A DNA stretch of 64,000 nt from an uncultured Arcanobacterium sp. (GCA_958428545.1 CAUAGM010000003.1:124001-188000), one strand, 5' to 3'; positions 26,199 through 37,096 are shown, counted from the first letter of the stretch. The notes: generated by a model from the sequence alone, not told the origin. Numbers and translations are program-made.

Positions 26199-26828
26199 CT
26201 ATTTTTTCGGAGCGACTGCGCCGTGGCGGGTACTCAAGCGTGCAGCCTGCGCCCACATTTTTTGAGCTGGAGTAAGATCTACTCCCTCAGCGCGAGGAAG
26301 CATCCCTGCTCCTCCGTGCTGAGCTCGAGTGGCATCGTCACTTTCCATATGGATCGCTCCCCCACGCCACGCATGGCAGATAGCAATAGCCAGAGCATCT
26401 GCTGCGTCTTTAGGGCGAGGCAGTTCAGGAAGATTCAAAATCCGCTGCACCATCGTCTGCACCTGCAGTTTTTCTGCACGTCCATTGCCCGTAACTGCAG
26501 CTTTTACCTCGGAAGGTGAGTGCGAAGCAATAGGAATTCCGTGCTGAGCTGCAATAAGGAGCACTATACCTGCCACTTGAGCAGTAGACATCACAGAACG
26601 CACATTCTCTTGAGCAAATACGCGTTCAAAAGCGATGGCATTCGGGCGTTGAAGACGGATCGTTTCCTCCAGCTTGTTATAGATAATAAGTAAGCGCTGC
26701 CCAGGGGGAAGCTCTGGCTTCGAGCGAGCCACATCAACATCAACGAGCTTTACGTGCCGCCCAGCATCTGCTTCGATGATGCCTAGCCCACAGCGAGTGA
26801 GCCCAGGATCAACACCTAAAATCCGCAT
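26199..26828 (-). CDS. ruvC: Crossover junction endodeoxyribonuclease RuvC
   Basis: A 209-residue resolvase. Catalytic acidic residues are visible in GVDPGLTRCG, AFERVFAQENVRS and PKDAADALAIAICHAW. The last 40 residues form a poorly conserved tail, so the protein is longer than E. coli RuvC, as in other actinobacteria. It cuts Holliday junctions migrated by RuvAB. The gene begins 11 nt after yebC and should be co-transcribed with it. Confidence 0.96.
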   Translation of the reverse strand: MRILGVDPGLTRCGLGIIEADAGRHVKLVDVDVARSKPELPPGQRLLIIYNKLEETIRLQRPNAIAFERVFAQENVRSVMSTAQVAGIVLLIAAQHGIPIASHSPSEVKAAVTGNGRAEKLQVQTMVQRILNLPELPRPKDAADALAIAICHAWRGGAIHMESDDATRAQHGGAGMLPRAEGVDLTPAQKMWAQAARLSTRHGAVAPKK

Positions 26829-26839
26829 AGCAACTATGC

Positions 26840-27601
26840 TTATTCGCTTTCCTCAAGCTGCTGCGCAACGTCATCTGGAATATCGATATTCGAGTAGACA
26901 TTCTGTACATCGTCGAGATCGTCGAGTGCGTCAAGAACTTTCAATACTTTCTGTGCGGTATCAAAATCGGCAGTAACTTTCATTGAAGGCACAAACTGAA
27001 CTTCGGCAGAGTTATAGTCGATTCCTTCATCAACAAGTGCTTTACGAACCTCTACTACATCATTTGGTTCGCTATAGACACTGAAAGTATCACCTTCGTT
27101 TTCTACTTCCTCTGCTCCCGCATCGAGAACAGCCATCAAAATAGTATCCTCATCCACACCATCTGCCGCTGGCACCTCGACCACGCCCTTACGGGCAAAC
27201 ATATATGCCACAGAGCCGCTTTCAGCCAAAGTACCACCGTTGCGAGTGAGAGCTACGCGCACATCTGATGCTGCACGGTTGCGATTGTCTGTAAGAACCT
27301 CAATCATCACAGCAACGCCGCCTTGAGCGTATGCTTCATACATGATTTGCTCGTACTGCACACCGTCTTTGCCTTCGCCAGATGCACGCTTGAGAGCGCG
27401 ATCGATATTATCGGCAGGCACAGAATTTTTCTTGGCTTTTTGAATCGCATCAAAAAGAGTTGGGTTTCCGTCTGGATCAGGCCCGCCAGTGCGCGCAGCA
27501 ACTTCGATATTTTTAATGAGACGAGCAAAGAGCTTGCCACGCTTAGCGTCGAGAGCTGCTTTCTTGTGTTTAGTGGTGGCCCATTTAGAGTGTCCAGACA
27601 T
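26840..27601 (-). CDS. yebC: YebC/PmpR family protein (TACO1 family)
   Basis: A 253-residue protein with the family start MSGHSKWATTKHKKA, and the signatures FARLIKNIEVAARTGG and YAQGGVAVMIEVLTDNRNR. Members act as transcriptional regulators or as translation factors that help ribosomes at proline stretches. A strong aaggagg precedes the ATG. It marks the left border of the glycosidase island: its upstream neighbour is the GH2 gene, where relatives have lipid or pyridoxal genes. Confidence 0.95.
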   Translation of the reverse strand: MSGHSKWATTKHKKAALDAKRGKLFARLIKNIEVAARTGGPDPDGNPTLFDAIQKAKKNSVPADNIDRALKRASGEGKDGVQYEQIMYEAYAQGGVAVMIEVLTDNRNRAASDVRVALTRNGGTLAESGSVAYMFARKGVVEVPAADGVDEDTILMAVLDAGAEEVENEGDTFSVYSEPNDVVEVRKALVDEGIDYNSAEVQFVPSMKVTADFDTAQKVLKVLDALDDLDDVQNVYSNIDIPDDVAQQLEESE

Positions 27602-27684
27602 TCATTTCCTCCTTAGTACAATTCGCTTTTTACATTTTAGCGTGTGCAGAGCGCATTCCCGAACTGAAGCGCACCAGAAAATAT

Positions 27685-27725
27685 GCTGGTGTGACGCTAC
27701 ACCTGAAAGCAGGCGCCACACCAGC
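27685..27725 (-). terminator. Terminator of the GH2 gene
   Basis: Arms gctggtgtgacgc and gcgccacaccagc pair over 13 bp with one mismatch, and the loop holds a further cctg/cagg stem. The minus strand then reads ATATTTTC. It closes the glycosidase island before yebC. Confidence 0.7.
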
Positions 27726-27736
27726 TAATATCTTGC

Positions 27737-30700
27737 TTATGAGCGCCGACTTCGACGGCTCGCCAAAAATACACCACCAGCAAGTAAGATGCATGCCAAC
27801 GCTACAGCCCAAGCAATATTCGAACCAGTATTCGGCGTCTTTGTTACGGTGCTAGCAGATGCCGAAGTACTCCCACCGTTAGGTGAAGGTGCAGACGAAC
27901 CAGACTCAGACCCAGGCTGAGGATTTACCCCAGGGTCTGGATTAGGATCGGGATCCCCACTAGGATCAGGCTGAGGATCTTGCCCACCTGGAGTTTCTTT
28001 CAGCTTAATTTCGTACGTAGCCGTCAGCTCACCCCTGTGTGTATTGATACCAGTTACAGTAACCATCGCTGTGCCAATCTGGGTATCAGCAGTGTAAGTG
28101 AGACGGTAATTCACGCCTTCTGTGAGAGCGTTGCCATCTTTATCTTTAACAACCACTTTATTTGGATGAGCAGGATGATTGACATCAACTGAATCTACTT
28201 CAACAACCGAAGGCTCCACGCTTACAGTAAAGCCGAGTGCGGCGTCGTTGAGATCAGTTTGAAGCTTCGGCTTCCGTAAACGCAGCTCTGCAGCGCTCAC
28301 AAACATATTTGGTTTTGTGTCGCTTACAGTAGCCGTCGGAACTAGTTTCACGTATTTTGCCGTATAGACTTTATCGAAGTGGGCAAGTTTCCAATCAGCA
28401 TTATCAGCCCACGTGCCTTGTGCCGCTAGAGTGTATTCGCTATCGGCAGGCAGGCGCACGCCGTCAGCTTGTACGTCCCCTTGCGGATCGGAGCTATTGC
28501 TCACATACACGTGATAGCCTGTAATAGTGCCGTTATTTCCATCAGAGCGCGGCTGATAGCGCAATGCTTCGAGATCAGTCGGCTGATCGAGAATCAGCAC
28601 AGCCCAACCTTTAGTTGCAAAATTATCCGCATTCCCATTGATTGGATTTGCTCCTCCCCATGGAGTATGCCACACGGTACTTTGCTTTCCATCAAGAGCG
28701 CTATCCTTTGAATTGTTGCCAGAAGAATTTGCTTGGCTTCCAACCTCAATACCCATCTTCTCTACTGGCACATCCCGCGCGGCATCATTGGCTGGATCAG
28801 GCTGGTTTTTCCCGAGATATATTTTGAACGTATTGATTGTTTCATGATCTTCTGATTGCACAATCACTCGAGCGATGCCTTCATATTCGGGAAGAATAGT
28901 GACGGCAGCATTATCTCGTGAAGCTGCTTCAAGCTGCGCAATCTTCTCGGCAGGAGTGCTGTATTCCCAAGAATTTAACGCAGCATCGGAAATTTTCTCG
29001 TTATTGACAGATAGCGATTCGAGGGCTGACGTTGTGTGAGCAGGCGTGGTCGTTGCGGCTGTTTTAAGCTCTACTTCCGTAATACCTGTGCACGGCTTAC
29101 GCCCAGAAAGAGTTTCGTTCTTATTCTTAATCTCCAGTTTCACAAAGGTCGCACTAATCGGCTTATTCAAAGAGTACGAATACTTTTTGACGTTTTGCGG
29201 AGATTCAGCTGAAGCGATCGTTTCCGTTGCTTCAACAAGCATCCAATCATCACCTTTGGCTTCTTTGACGTAGAACTTAGTTGTGCCCGCATCAGGGAAA
29301 CGAGCCGAGTAAGAATCTTTGAAGAAGTGTACGTTGAACTCCCCGAAAGTCTGCTGAGTCGCATATTCAAACTCGATTGCTGCAGTATCATCCCCATCTT
29401 GTGAATTCTTATAGTTCGTCCATGCGGTCGTATTGGCGCCGCCGCTCATATTGGAGCCTACTGCAGTACTGCCATCTTTGATTGCGTCGAGCGTATCTGA
29501 TTGCTTATCGGTAGGAATATCCTGAGTGAGGGTTGCTGCTGCGCTCACGCTTTCGCCAATCGTCACGCTCCCCTCCTGCACGCGAACTGTGGCAGTGACG
29601 GGAAGCTCCTGATCCAGCACTTTGGCTGTGCCTTTAATCGTGACGATTCCAGCTTTTGCATAAACGCTTTCGTCAGGCTTTTCCCACGTCACGTCGAACT
29701 GTACATTGAGAATCGTGCCGTCGGGCAAAACTGCTGGGCGGCTGGCGGGAATTGTGGGCGCTACTCCTACAGGTGTCGTAGCGCTATAGTTCAGCACAGC
29801 ACCTACACGATTAAGCATTGTCACGTTTGCCGTCACTATATGCCCGTGTGCTGTTTTCCCTGAAACTGTGAACGATCCAGTTTTTGTGTATTGTTCTTCG
29901 GTGATTTCCGCCCACGCTACATTGGTAGATTCGCTTTTCCCGTCAGTGAAGTGAGCATCAATTTTTGAGGGAAGAACAGGCTTTGTACCCACTTGCACGT
30001 AATAGTTTCGCGGATAGAAATACGAATCAATGACAGCGCCTGCCTCAGATCCTTTGGCAGGAGCCACAGTTAAGGTTTTCGTAACGCTTGGCAGCTGTGG
30101 CGCCGAAACCGTCAGCTCACAGTTTCCTGCAGATTTTTTCGCTTTGACGATAGCGAGCACTTTACCGTTGTATGCGTTGCGTTTCTTTGAAAGATACGAG
30201 GTGTGATCAGCTTGTTTACCTGCATCGGTACCAGCGATTTCGCATATTCCGTTCGTTGAGAATGTGACTTCATTATCGGCATCCGGAACTGGAGTTCCCT
30301 TAGCATCGGTGATAGTCACGTCAACGTATGCCAGATCTTCGTTATTTGCAGTGAGCTTTGTTTTGTTGATCTGTACATCGAGTTTGCTGGCAGTTCCCGC
30401 TGTGCTCACAGAACTGCGGCCTTTCGTATCCTTTATCTCTTTTCCTTGTGCATCATAGGCGAGTGCGCTCAAGGTGCCATCTGCATAAGGGACGTCCCAA
30501 GAAAGATAAAGATTTTCAGATTCTTTCGAGCTCTTTCCTTCCCCTTCGTAAATCTGATACTTATAGCCTGCCGCGGTGGTTTTTTCTGTAAATTCTTTCT
30601 TGCCAAGAGATTTCTTATTTCCTTGACTATCCGTGAAGAAAAGTTCCACAGCGTGAGCATCGGAATAGACCACCACTTTTTGATTGCCGTTGCCTTTATT

Positions 30701-32794
30701 TTGCAACACACTCTTATTCCATGCAGGAAGAATATGGAGCGTATGTGCAGTATGATTCCACTGGCTTTGATAGAAATAGAAGGAATCTTTCGGGAAACCT
30801 GCCGTATCAATAATGCCGAAATAAGAGTTCTTTGGTGAAGGCCATGCGCCTTGTGCACCAGGAGAAGTGCCGTTCCAGAAAGTTGGCTCCCCGATATAAT
30901 CAAATCCTGTCCAGACTGCTGTGCCTGCCACGAAATCTCGTTTAATCACTTCAAGCCATGCTTCAGCAGCAGTAGCTCCCCATCCCACTTTGGAATTATC
31001 GTAAGAAGTCAGCTGTTTATCAGCTGTCTTGCCGTTATCGCTTGTACGTGAATATACTCCGCGGCTATTTACTGATGATGCAGTTTCTGCTCCATAAAGC
31101 ATTGCATTCGGAATCTGCTTATGAATGGAATCGTATTGACTGCCGCTCGCATAATTGGCGCCAACTGTGCCAGACGTACCAGCATCACTGGCCGAAGAAA
31201 CGAGCGATTTCATGACGTTTATTGCGGCTGGGCCGCTTTTAATCGCATTATCGCCACGCGTCACAGGGCGCGTGGTATCAATTCCCGCAGCCCACGTGAT
31301 CAAATTTGCCTGATGAGAGGAAAAACTAGTGATAAGGCACGACGTGCCTTCTTGAATCTCGTTGCCAAGTGACCACATAATCACGCTTGGAGCGTTCAGA
31401 TCACGACGCATCGTCGTTTCAAGATCAAAACGTGCCCACGTGCTTCCTTCAGCCACGTTCTCAAGTTTTGTGTCTGCCGGCACAGGCTTAGTAAAGAATC
31501 GCGCATAATCCATCGAGTTGCCGTTTTTAGCGCAATGCAGCCCATCGAAAATTTCTTCGATAAGAAGCATACCTTTCTCATTAGCTAATTCGATAAGATC
31601 GCGAGATCCCGGATTGTGGGTGATACGAATAGTATTCACGCCCATATCTTTGAGGATATCGATTTGGCGCTCAATTGCATCGCGATAAGCTTTAGCTCCC
31701 AGCGCTCCTTGATCGTGATGCATAGATACGCCTTGAAGCTTCATCTTTTCGCCATTGAGGGCAAAGCCAGTGTTGGAATCAAAAGTCAATTTCCTGAAAC
31801 CAGTTGCTGTCTCTACAGTATCCAGCACTGCAGAATCTTCAAAAATTTCAGTTTTCACAATGTATTGAACTGGATTTTTCAAACTCCACAGCTTTGGTGC
31901 TTGGGCTGCGAGAGTGGTTGTATCACTGAGCGTTGCACCAGCGCCAAGTGATATAGACTGCTTTGTTGCTGTGCCAATAGCTTCACCTCCAGCTTTTGGT
32001 ATCACAGTATGTTTCACCGTCACTGTTTTTGCAGAGTTTCCACTGTTAGTCAGTATCGTGCTCACATCGAGGTTAAGCGTGCCAGATCCGTTATAGGAAT
32101 CGATATTCTTTGCAACCACTTTTACGCCGCTATATCCGATATGAACTGGATCAGTGACGACAAGATCCACATTGCGGTAAATTCCAGAGCCAGAATACCA
32201 GCGGCTCGATGGCGTCTGATGATTCACTTTCACGGCAATGATGTTGTTTTCCCCGAACTTCACTGCATCCGTGATATCCACAGAAAAAGGCGTATAACCA
32301 TACGGGTGATTAGCAAGCTCTGTGCCGTTCACGTAGATCGTGGCATCCATATAGACACCATCAAAATTAAGGCTAATACGTTTGGCACTTAAGGCGCTTG
32401 GAATCTCGACGTTTTTGCGATACCAGCCCACACCGCCTGGCAAATATCCACTCTCACCTTCCATGGATCGAGAAAAATCTTGCTCGATACTGTAATCATG
32501 CGGCAGATCAACATTTCGCCACTGAGCATCGTTATATGCTAAAGCCTCGGCACCCGAGATATCGCCAAGATTAAATTTCCAGCCGTTATTGAAATTTTGT
32601 GAACGCGCCTTCACATCAACACTATTAACTGGCACATTCTCCGCTGTAGACACCATCTGAGCTGCAGTGCTTAGCGGCGAATAATCCGTTTTGTCTGTTG
32701 CAAACGCTGCTGGCGAGATTCCCGCAAATCCGAGGCTGCTGGCAGCTGCCGCCATTAATATACGCTTCGTCATACGTTTAAAACTATCTGTCAT
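27737..32794 (-). CDS. Cell-wall anchored beta-galactosidase, GH2
   Basis: A secreted protein of about 1685 residues. The frame is open 29 codons further, but the ATG at 32794 follows aggaaag and begins a normal signal peptide (KRILMAAAASSLGFAG). Order: GH2 sugar-binding sandwich, Ig domain, TIM barrel with likely acid/base E479 in SLGNEIQEG and nucleophile E570 in YGAETAS, and FDYIGEPTFW, as in BgaA/BbgIII. Then an invasin-like Ig domain, two Big_4-like domains, two F5/8C (CBM32-like) modules, a Pro/Asp linker and a TPNTGS sorting signal with membrane helix and SRRSRRS tail. It should release terminal beta-galactose from mucin or milk glycans outside the cell. The catalytic assignment follows family knowledge. 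Confidence 0.92.
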   Translation of the reverse strand: MTDSFKRMTKRILMAAAASSLGFAGISPAAFATDKTDYSPLSTAAQMVSTAENVPVNSVDVKARSQNFNNGWKFNLGDISGAEALAYNDAQWRNVDLPHDYSIEQDFSRSMEGESGYLPGGVGWYRKNVEIPSALSAKRISLNFDGVYMDATIYVNGTELANHPYGYTPFSVDITDAVKFGENNIIAVKVNHQTPSSRWYSGSGIYRNVDLVVTDPVHIGYSGVKVVAKNIDSYNGSGTLNLDVSTILTNSGNSAKTVTVKHTVIPKAGGEAIGTATKQSISLGAGATLSDTTTLAAQAPKLWSLKNPVQYIVKTEIFEDSAVLDTVETATGFRKLTFDSNTGFALNGEKMKLQGVSMHHDQGALGAKAYRDAIERQIDILKDMGVNTIRITHNPGSRDLIELANEKGMLLIEEIFDGLHCAKNGNSMDYARFFTKPVPADTKLENVAEGSTWARFDLETTMRRDLNAPSVIMWSLGNEIQEGTSCLITSFSSHQANLITWAAGIDTTRPVTRGDNAIKSGPAAINVMKSLVSSASDAGTSGTVGANYASGSQYDSIHKQIPNAMLYGAETASSVNSRGVYSRTSDNGKTADKQLTSYDNSKVGWGATAAEAWLEVIKRDFVAGTAVWTGFDYIGEPTFWNGTSPGAQGAWPSPKNSYFGIIDTAGFPKDSFYFYQSQWNHTAHTLHILPAWNKSVLQNKGNGNQKVVVYSDAHAVELFFTDSQGNKKSLGKKEFTEKTTAAGYKYQIYEGEGKSSKESENLYLSWDVPYADGTLSALAYDAQGKEIKDTKGRSSVSTAGTASKLDVQINKTKLTANNEDLAYVDVTITDAKGTPVPDADNEVTFSTNGICEIAGTDAGKQADHTSYLSKKRNAYNGKVLAIVKAKKSAGNCELTVSAPQLPSVTKTLTVAPAKGSEAGAVIDSYFYPRNYYVQVGTKPVLPSKIDAHFTDGKSESTNVAWAEITEEQYTKTGSFTVSGKTAHGHIVTANVTMLNRVGAVLNYSATTPVGVAPTIPASRPAVLPDGTILNVQFDVTWEKPDESVYAKAGIVTIKGTAKVLDQELPVTATVRVQEGSVTIGESVSAAATLTQDIPTDKQSDTLDAIKDGSTAVGSNMSGGANTTAWTNYKNSQDGDDTAAIEFEYATQQTFGEFNVHFFKDSYSARFPDAGTTKFYVKEAKGDDWMLVEATETIASAESPQNVKKYSYSLNKPISATFVKLEIKNKNETLSGRKPCTGITEVELKTAATTTPAHTTSALESLSVNNEKISDAALNSWEYSTPAEKIAQLEAASRDNAAVTILPEYEGIARVIVQSEDHETINTFKIYLGKNQPDPANDAARDVPVEKMGIEVGSQANSSGNNSKDSALDGKQSTVWHTPWGGANPINGNADNFATKGWAVLILDQPTDLEALRYQPRSDGNNGTITGYHVYVSNSSDPQGDVQADGVRLPADSEYTLAAQGTWADNADWKLAHFDKVYTAKYVKLVPTATVSDTKPNMFVSAAELRLRKPKLQTDLNDAALGFTVSVEPSVVEVDSVDVNHPAHPNKVVVKDKDGNALTEGVNYRLTYTADTQIGTAMVTVTGINTHRGELTATYEIKLKETPGGQDPQPDPSGDPDPNPDPGVNPQPGSESGSSAPSPNGGSTSASASTVTKTPNTGSNIAWAVALACILLAGGVFLASRRSRRS

Positions 32795-32871
32795 GATTCT
32801 TTCCTGCACGTCATTGTGTATATGTTTAGTTGCTTGCGCACAGCGCACTATTGTGCACTTACACGATTCTC

Positions 32872-35800
32872 TTATCTGCACCTTGCTCCTCTGCCTCGAC
32901 GTATACGAGATGCGCTGGCATAGCAGGCAAGGCCACTACCCAAAAGGAAGAAAGATCCAAAAATTACTGATGCTATCGTCGCGCCAGAAGAAGAAAGCTG
33001 CGGACGATCTGCTGGCGATACTGGCTTTAGCTCCTGCGCGCCAGATGACGAGCCCCCACTGGGCTGCTGTGGATTTGCAGAATCTGCAGGATTATCCTGC
33101 GGATTATTTGGAGTATCCTCGCTTGAATCAGGAAGCTCGGGGCACGGCGTAGGTGCAATATTAAACCTCCACACGCCTTGCGCATTCGGCGCAAGCTTAT
33201 ATCCTGCTTTCAGCACAGCCGTCACCGTCACCTCATCGCCTTCGATAGTCTGTGCATACTCCTCTACGCCTTCAATCAGCTCAGGAAGCATTACCTCAGG
33301 TTTTTCTGCGCACTTTGGAGTAGAGAGAGTGGGCACATGCGGCGTCACCTCCTGAATCTTTGTGAGGACGTAGGTATGCCCTGCTTCTGTGGGGAAGGTG
33401 ACGCGATCAGCATCAAGCGTTGAAACGCTCACCAGCTTATTAGCGGTTTTATCAAGGAATACTGCATCGCCTGCACCCGCAAATTTAAGCGTTGCCTGCT
33501 TGCCTATTACGGAAGTAACAGAAAGATCAGAAATCGCGCCATCTTTCCACTTCATATCCACAACGAAGTTACCCCGAGCAACCAGCCCCTGCGCTGAGCC
33601 TTCGGTAGACCACGCATCTGGCAGCGCGGGAAGAAGGCTCATGTAGTTGGCGTATTGCTTATCTCCCTTTGTATATGTTGCGTTAGATTGCAGCAGCATT
33701 TCGTTAATACCAGAAGTATTGCCAAAGTTACCGTCAATCTGGAACGGTGGATGAGCATCGAATAGATTCGGATACATCGCATTTTTGAGCTGTTTTTCAA
33801 CGAGCTGATAGGCGTGGTTGCCGTCTCCTGTGCGAGCCCATGCGTTGATACGCTGCCCTACTCCCCAACCTGTGGCGTCGTCACCACGATTCCTTAGAGA
33901 AACTTTTGCCGCATCCATATATTGCGAATTATCGGCAGTAATTAAATCTCCAGGAAACAAACCGAGCATATGAGAAAGATGGCGGTGATTCTTTTGATAG
34001 CTGCCAATTGGGCTGCCGTCAGTCTTTTTACCCAGATCACCTTCAAAATACCACTCTTTAATTTGCCCGCTATTGCCAACTTCAATAGGTTTGAGCAGGG
34101 AAAGCGCACAACTCCACGAACGATTCGCATTGATATGCGTGAATACTCCCTGATCGTCTTTTGCCCAGTTATCTACCGAGCATGTGCCTGAATTGCTGAC
34201 GAGATTAGCATCCGCACCCAAAGCCTTTGCAGCTTCAATTGAATCGTTGAGCAGCTGCCAGACGAGCGAACTTTCATAAGTATTGCCATCAGTGCCAAGC
34301 GGACCATGCTCTGGAGAATACGCCACACCCGTGGTAAGACGATACGAGCCATCGGTAGCTTTCTGCCCGCCTTTATGAAGCATATAATTCACATAGAAAT
34401 TAGCTTCCTCTTTCAAAAGCGGATAGATCGTATCTTTCAGCAGAGCTTTATCGCCCGAAAATTCGTATGCTTCATACACGTTTTGCAGAAGCCACGGCAT
34501 CGCTGCAGGGCTCCACCCCCATGAGAACGTATGCCCGGGAGCCGTCCATCCGTATGCAGTATTTTCTGTGTGCGCCATATAACCTGCGCCCTCACCAATA
34601 GGAGTTCCCGTATCGGTGCTAGCCCCAGCGTAAGTTTTTGCCGTTACACGCCCTGGCTCTACTAAGCCTTTAGCATAGTCAATCAGTGGCTTTGCTAATT
34701 CGCCAAGATTCGCCGAATAGGTTGGCCAATAGTTCATTTGAAGGTTCACGTTCATATGAAAATCTGAGCCCCACGGAGTTGCTCCATGAGCGTTATCATC
34801 TGCAGTGCTCGACCATATCCCCTGTAGATTTGAGGGCAACTGACTATTTTCGCGCGAAGAGCTAATCGTCAAATACCTCCCATACTGATATACCAGCATT
34901 TCCAAAGTACGCTTTTGAGCAGTACTTGCTGTGCCTGCCTTATAGGCATTAAGCAGCGCATCAGTTGCCAGAGCTTTTTCTCCCACAGTTGAATCCTGCC
35001 CCAGATCGATAGCAACCCGCTTATAGAGTTTCGAATGATCAGCAATATGAGCATTCTTCACTGCAGCGTAGCCTTTATTTGCTGCAGATTGCACGTATCC
35101 AGCCACTCGTGCATCTAAGCCGCCAGCATCTTCTCCATTGCGATAGTTCGGATACTCCTGCTTATAGTTAGTTGCTGCAGCTATATAGAGAGTTACTCCA
35201 GTGGCGCCAGAAATCGTTAATGCGCCGCGTGTACCAGCGCCTACACTTCCCACACCATCATCAAGAACTGCCTTAATTTTTGCATCATAAAGCAAGCCGT
35301 TATTGGCAAGCGCGCCTTTGACAGTGAGCGTATCTCCTGTAACCGTGGTTGTTTCACCTGTTTTAGAGAAGCCTGCATTACTTGGGAAAGTGATATTTAG
35401 ATTAAGAGCTTCCGCTTCGCTTGCACTCAAGCGCGCAACCATCACATTATCGGGATTCGACACAAAAAACTCGCGCGTATACGTCACATTATCTTGTGTA
35501 AAAGTGACGTCTGCTTTTGCGCGAGAAAGATTGAGAGAACGTTTAAAATCTTTGACGCCTGAATTTGCTGAAAATCCATAATCAATATAGATATTTCCCC
35601 AATTTTGATACGAGCCTTGCTCTTTAGCGTTTTCCCCGCCTGTGAGGCTGCTGGGATCGACGGTCTGCGCGCCTGCTTCAAGCTGTTTATTGAGCGCACG
35701 CAGCGTAGCGCCGTCACTCCCTTTTGCCCCATTATTGCCGCCATTGTATGTGCTGGTAGTGCCGGGACCTCCTGTCCAAAGCGTTTCCTCATTGAATGTA

Positions 35801-37083
35801 ATACGCTCTCTGCCGATCTCGCCCCACACGGTACCGCCAACTTTGCCGTTGCCGATGGGCAGAGTATGGCGCTGCCATGTGTCGTTATCTCCGCTAATTG
35901 TTCCCCCTGAAGCAACATTTCCATTCGAAGTCTGCGAAGCTGGCTGTTCGTACCACATTACGTCGTCACTGGAAATATCACCATCGTCTGCAGTGCCGGG
36001 TGTGCCAGCAACTGTTGCCGTTATCTGCGCTGTTACTGTTGGATCAGATACAAGAGCGATGATGATCGGATAACTTCCAACATCATCTTTAGAAAACGCA
36101 CTGGAATCGATTGTGTATTGATCTGCAGAAAGAACGCTGGTCGTATTTGTTGCAGTGTCTTTCTTGGCGACGACAATGCCTGATGGGTCAAAATCTTCAC
36201 CGAGCTTGTAGCGAAGCTTCGGTTTTTTCGTCACAGAAATCATATATGGAGCAACTTGAGGAGTGACGACCAGCTGAGGAGCCATCTCAGAGGTTGCACC
36301 TTTGAACGTTACTGCCCCCTCCGAAGAAATAAAGCGCATCTCCGCACCCTCAGATTCCTGAACAGCAAAAGTAATTGTCTTGTTTCCTGCAGCGAACTGG
36401 GCTTTCACAATATCGGTGACGTCTATCTCAAGTGCCGTCGTTTTAGCGGGATCGATAGTCAGTGAATCATTCGTATAATAAACGCCGCTTTTGAGCGTCA
36501 CTTTTTGGGATTCAGCAATCACAGCATCTTTGCTGGAAAAATCTGGACGCGTTGCCCACGTGGCCGAAGCTGGCGGGCAGCTGGCTGCATTATTCGTGCA
36601 GCTGCTCGTACTAACTGCCATCACGTTGATACTATCTGTGGCAGTATCGCTTGGATTGCCTCGGTAGCCAATATACGTGAGCTTCATCTTTGAGCTCGTC
36701 GGCACTTTATCGTATTTGCTCAAATCAAACGTAATAAGCCCCATCTTGGCGTCTGTGCTATCAGACGTATCTGCGGAGATAAACCCCTCACCAAACGTTC
36801 CATAATCTCCAGAGGGCTTCAACGCTCCCAGATAGGGTTTATTCGCCATCGATTGAGTTTTCTCAGACTGCCATGATTGTAAGGTGGTATCTGCAGAAGA
36901 AAAAATATCTTCGGGCGATTCGGAAGCAGTATAGGCAAAATCTGTCGGATTCGATTCTGGCTGCGCGAGCTCTGCAGGATCAGCATAAGCAGCTTGGGTA
37001 TGCATTAGTGCATATCCCCCAGAAAATCCAAGCGCAACCGAAAGAAGTGCAGCTTGGAAACGTGACGCCATTGTCGTTTTCAT
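32872..37083 (-). CDS. Secreted alpha-L-fucosidase, GH95
   Basis: A 1403-residue protein with a signal peptide, a DNRLRE-like N-terminal module, a Big_3-like domain and a full GH95 region starting near WYEQPASQTSNG. Catalytic residues equivalent to those of Bifidobacterium bifidum AfcA are in register: N778 and N780 in MNVNLQMNYW, E925 in YSPEHG and D1117 in FQIDGNFG. GH95 enzymes invert alpha-1,2-fucosyl bonds, as in H antigen and 2'-fucosyllactose. Unlike its neighbours it has no xPxTG motif. It ends with a Pro/Ser-rich linker, SSSGAT, a membrane helix and RIRRGRGARCR. A ggggaaa ribosome site precedes the ATG. Confidence 0.93.
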   Translation of the reverse strand: MKTTMASRFQAALLSVALGFSGGYALMHTQAAYADPAELAQPESNPTDFAYTASESPEDIFSSADTTLQSWQSEKTQSMANKPYLGALKPSGDYGTFGEGFISADTSDSTDAKMGLITFDLSKYDKVPTSSKMKLTYIGYRGNPSDTATDSINVMAVSTSSCTNNAASCPPASATWATRPDFSSKDAVIAESQKVTLKSGVYYTNDSLTIDPAKTTALEIDVTDIVKAQFAAGNKTITFAVQESEGAEMRFISSEGAVTFKGATSEMAPQLVVTPQVAPYMISVTKKPKLRYKLGEDFDPSGIVVAKKDTATNTTSVLSADQYTIDSSAFSKDDVGSYPIIIALVSDPTVTAQITATVAGTPGTADDGDISSDDVMWYEQPASQTSNGNVASGGTISGDNDTWQRHTLPIGNGKVGGTVWGEIGRERITFNEETLWTGGPGTTSTYNGGNNGAKGSDGATLRALNKQLEAGAQTVDPSSLTGGENAKEQGSYQNWGNIYIDYGFSANSGVKDFKRSLNLSRAKADVTFTQDNVTYTREFFVSNPDNVMVARLSASEAEALNLNITFPSNAGFSKTGETTTVTGDTLTVKGALANNGLLYDAKIKAVLDDGVGSVGAGTRGALTISGATGVTLYIAAATNYKQEYPNYRNGEDAGGLDARVAGYVQSAANKGYAAVKNAHIADHSKLYKRVAIDLGQDSTVGEKALATDALLNAYKAGTASTAQKRTLEMLVYQYGRYLTISSSRENSQLPSNLQGIWSSTADDNAHGATPWGSDFHMNVNLQMNYWPTYSANLGELAKPLIDYAKGLVEPGRVTAKTYAGASTDTGTPIGEGAGYMAHTENTAYGWTAPGHTFSWGWSPAAMPWLLQNVYEAYEFSGDKALLKDTIYPLLKEEANFYVNYMLHKGGQKATDGSYRLTTGVAYSPEHGPLGTDGNTYESSLVWQLLNDSIEAAKALGADANLVSNSGTCSVDNWAKDDQGVFTHINANRSWSCALSLLKPIEVGNSGQIKEWYFEGDLGKKTDGSPIGSYQKNHRHLSHMLGLFPGDLITADNSQYMDAAKVSLRNRGDDATGWGVGQRINAWARTGDGNHAYQLVEKQLKNAMYPNLFDAHPPFQIDGNFGNTSGINEMLLQSNATYTKGDKQYANYMSLLPALPDAWSTEGSAQGLVARGNFVVDMKWKDGAISDLSVTSVIGKQATLKFAGAGDAVFLDKTANKLVSVSTLDADRVTFPTEAGHTYVLTKIQEVTPHVPTLSTPKCAEKPEVMLPELIEGVEEYAQTIEGDEVTVTAVLKAGYKLAPNAQGVWRFNIAPTPCPELPDSSEDTPNNPQDNPADSANPQQPSGGSSSGAQELKPVSPADRPQLSSSGATIASVIFGSFFLLGSGLACYASASRIRRGRGARCR

Positions 37084-37096
37084 ATTTCCCCTTTTA

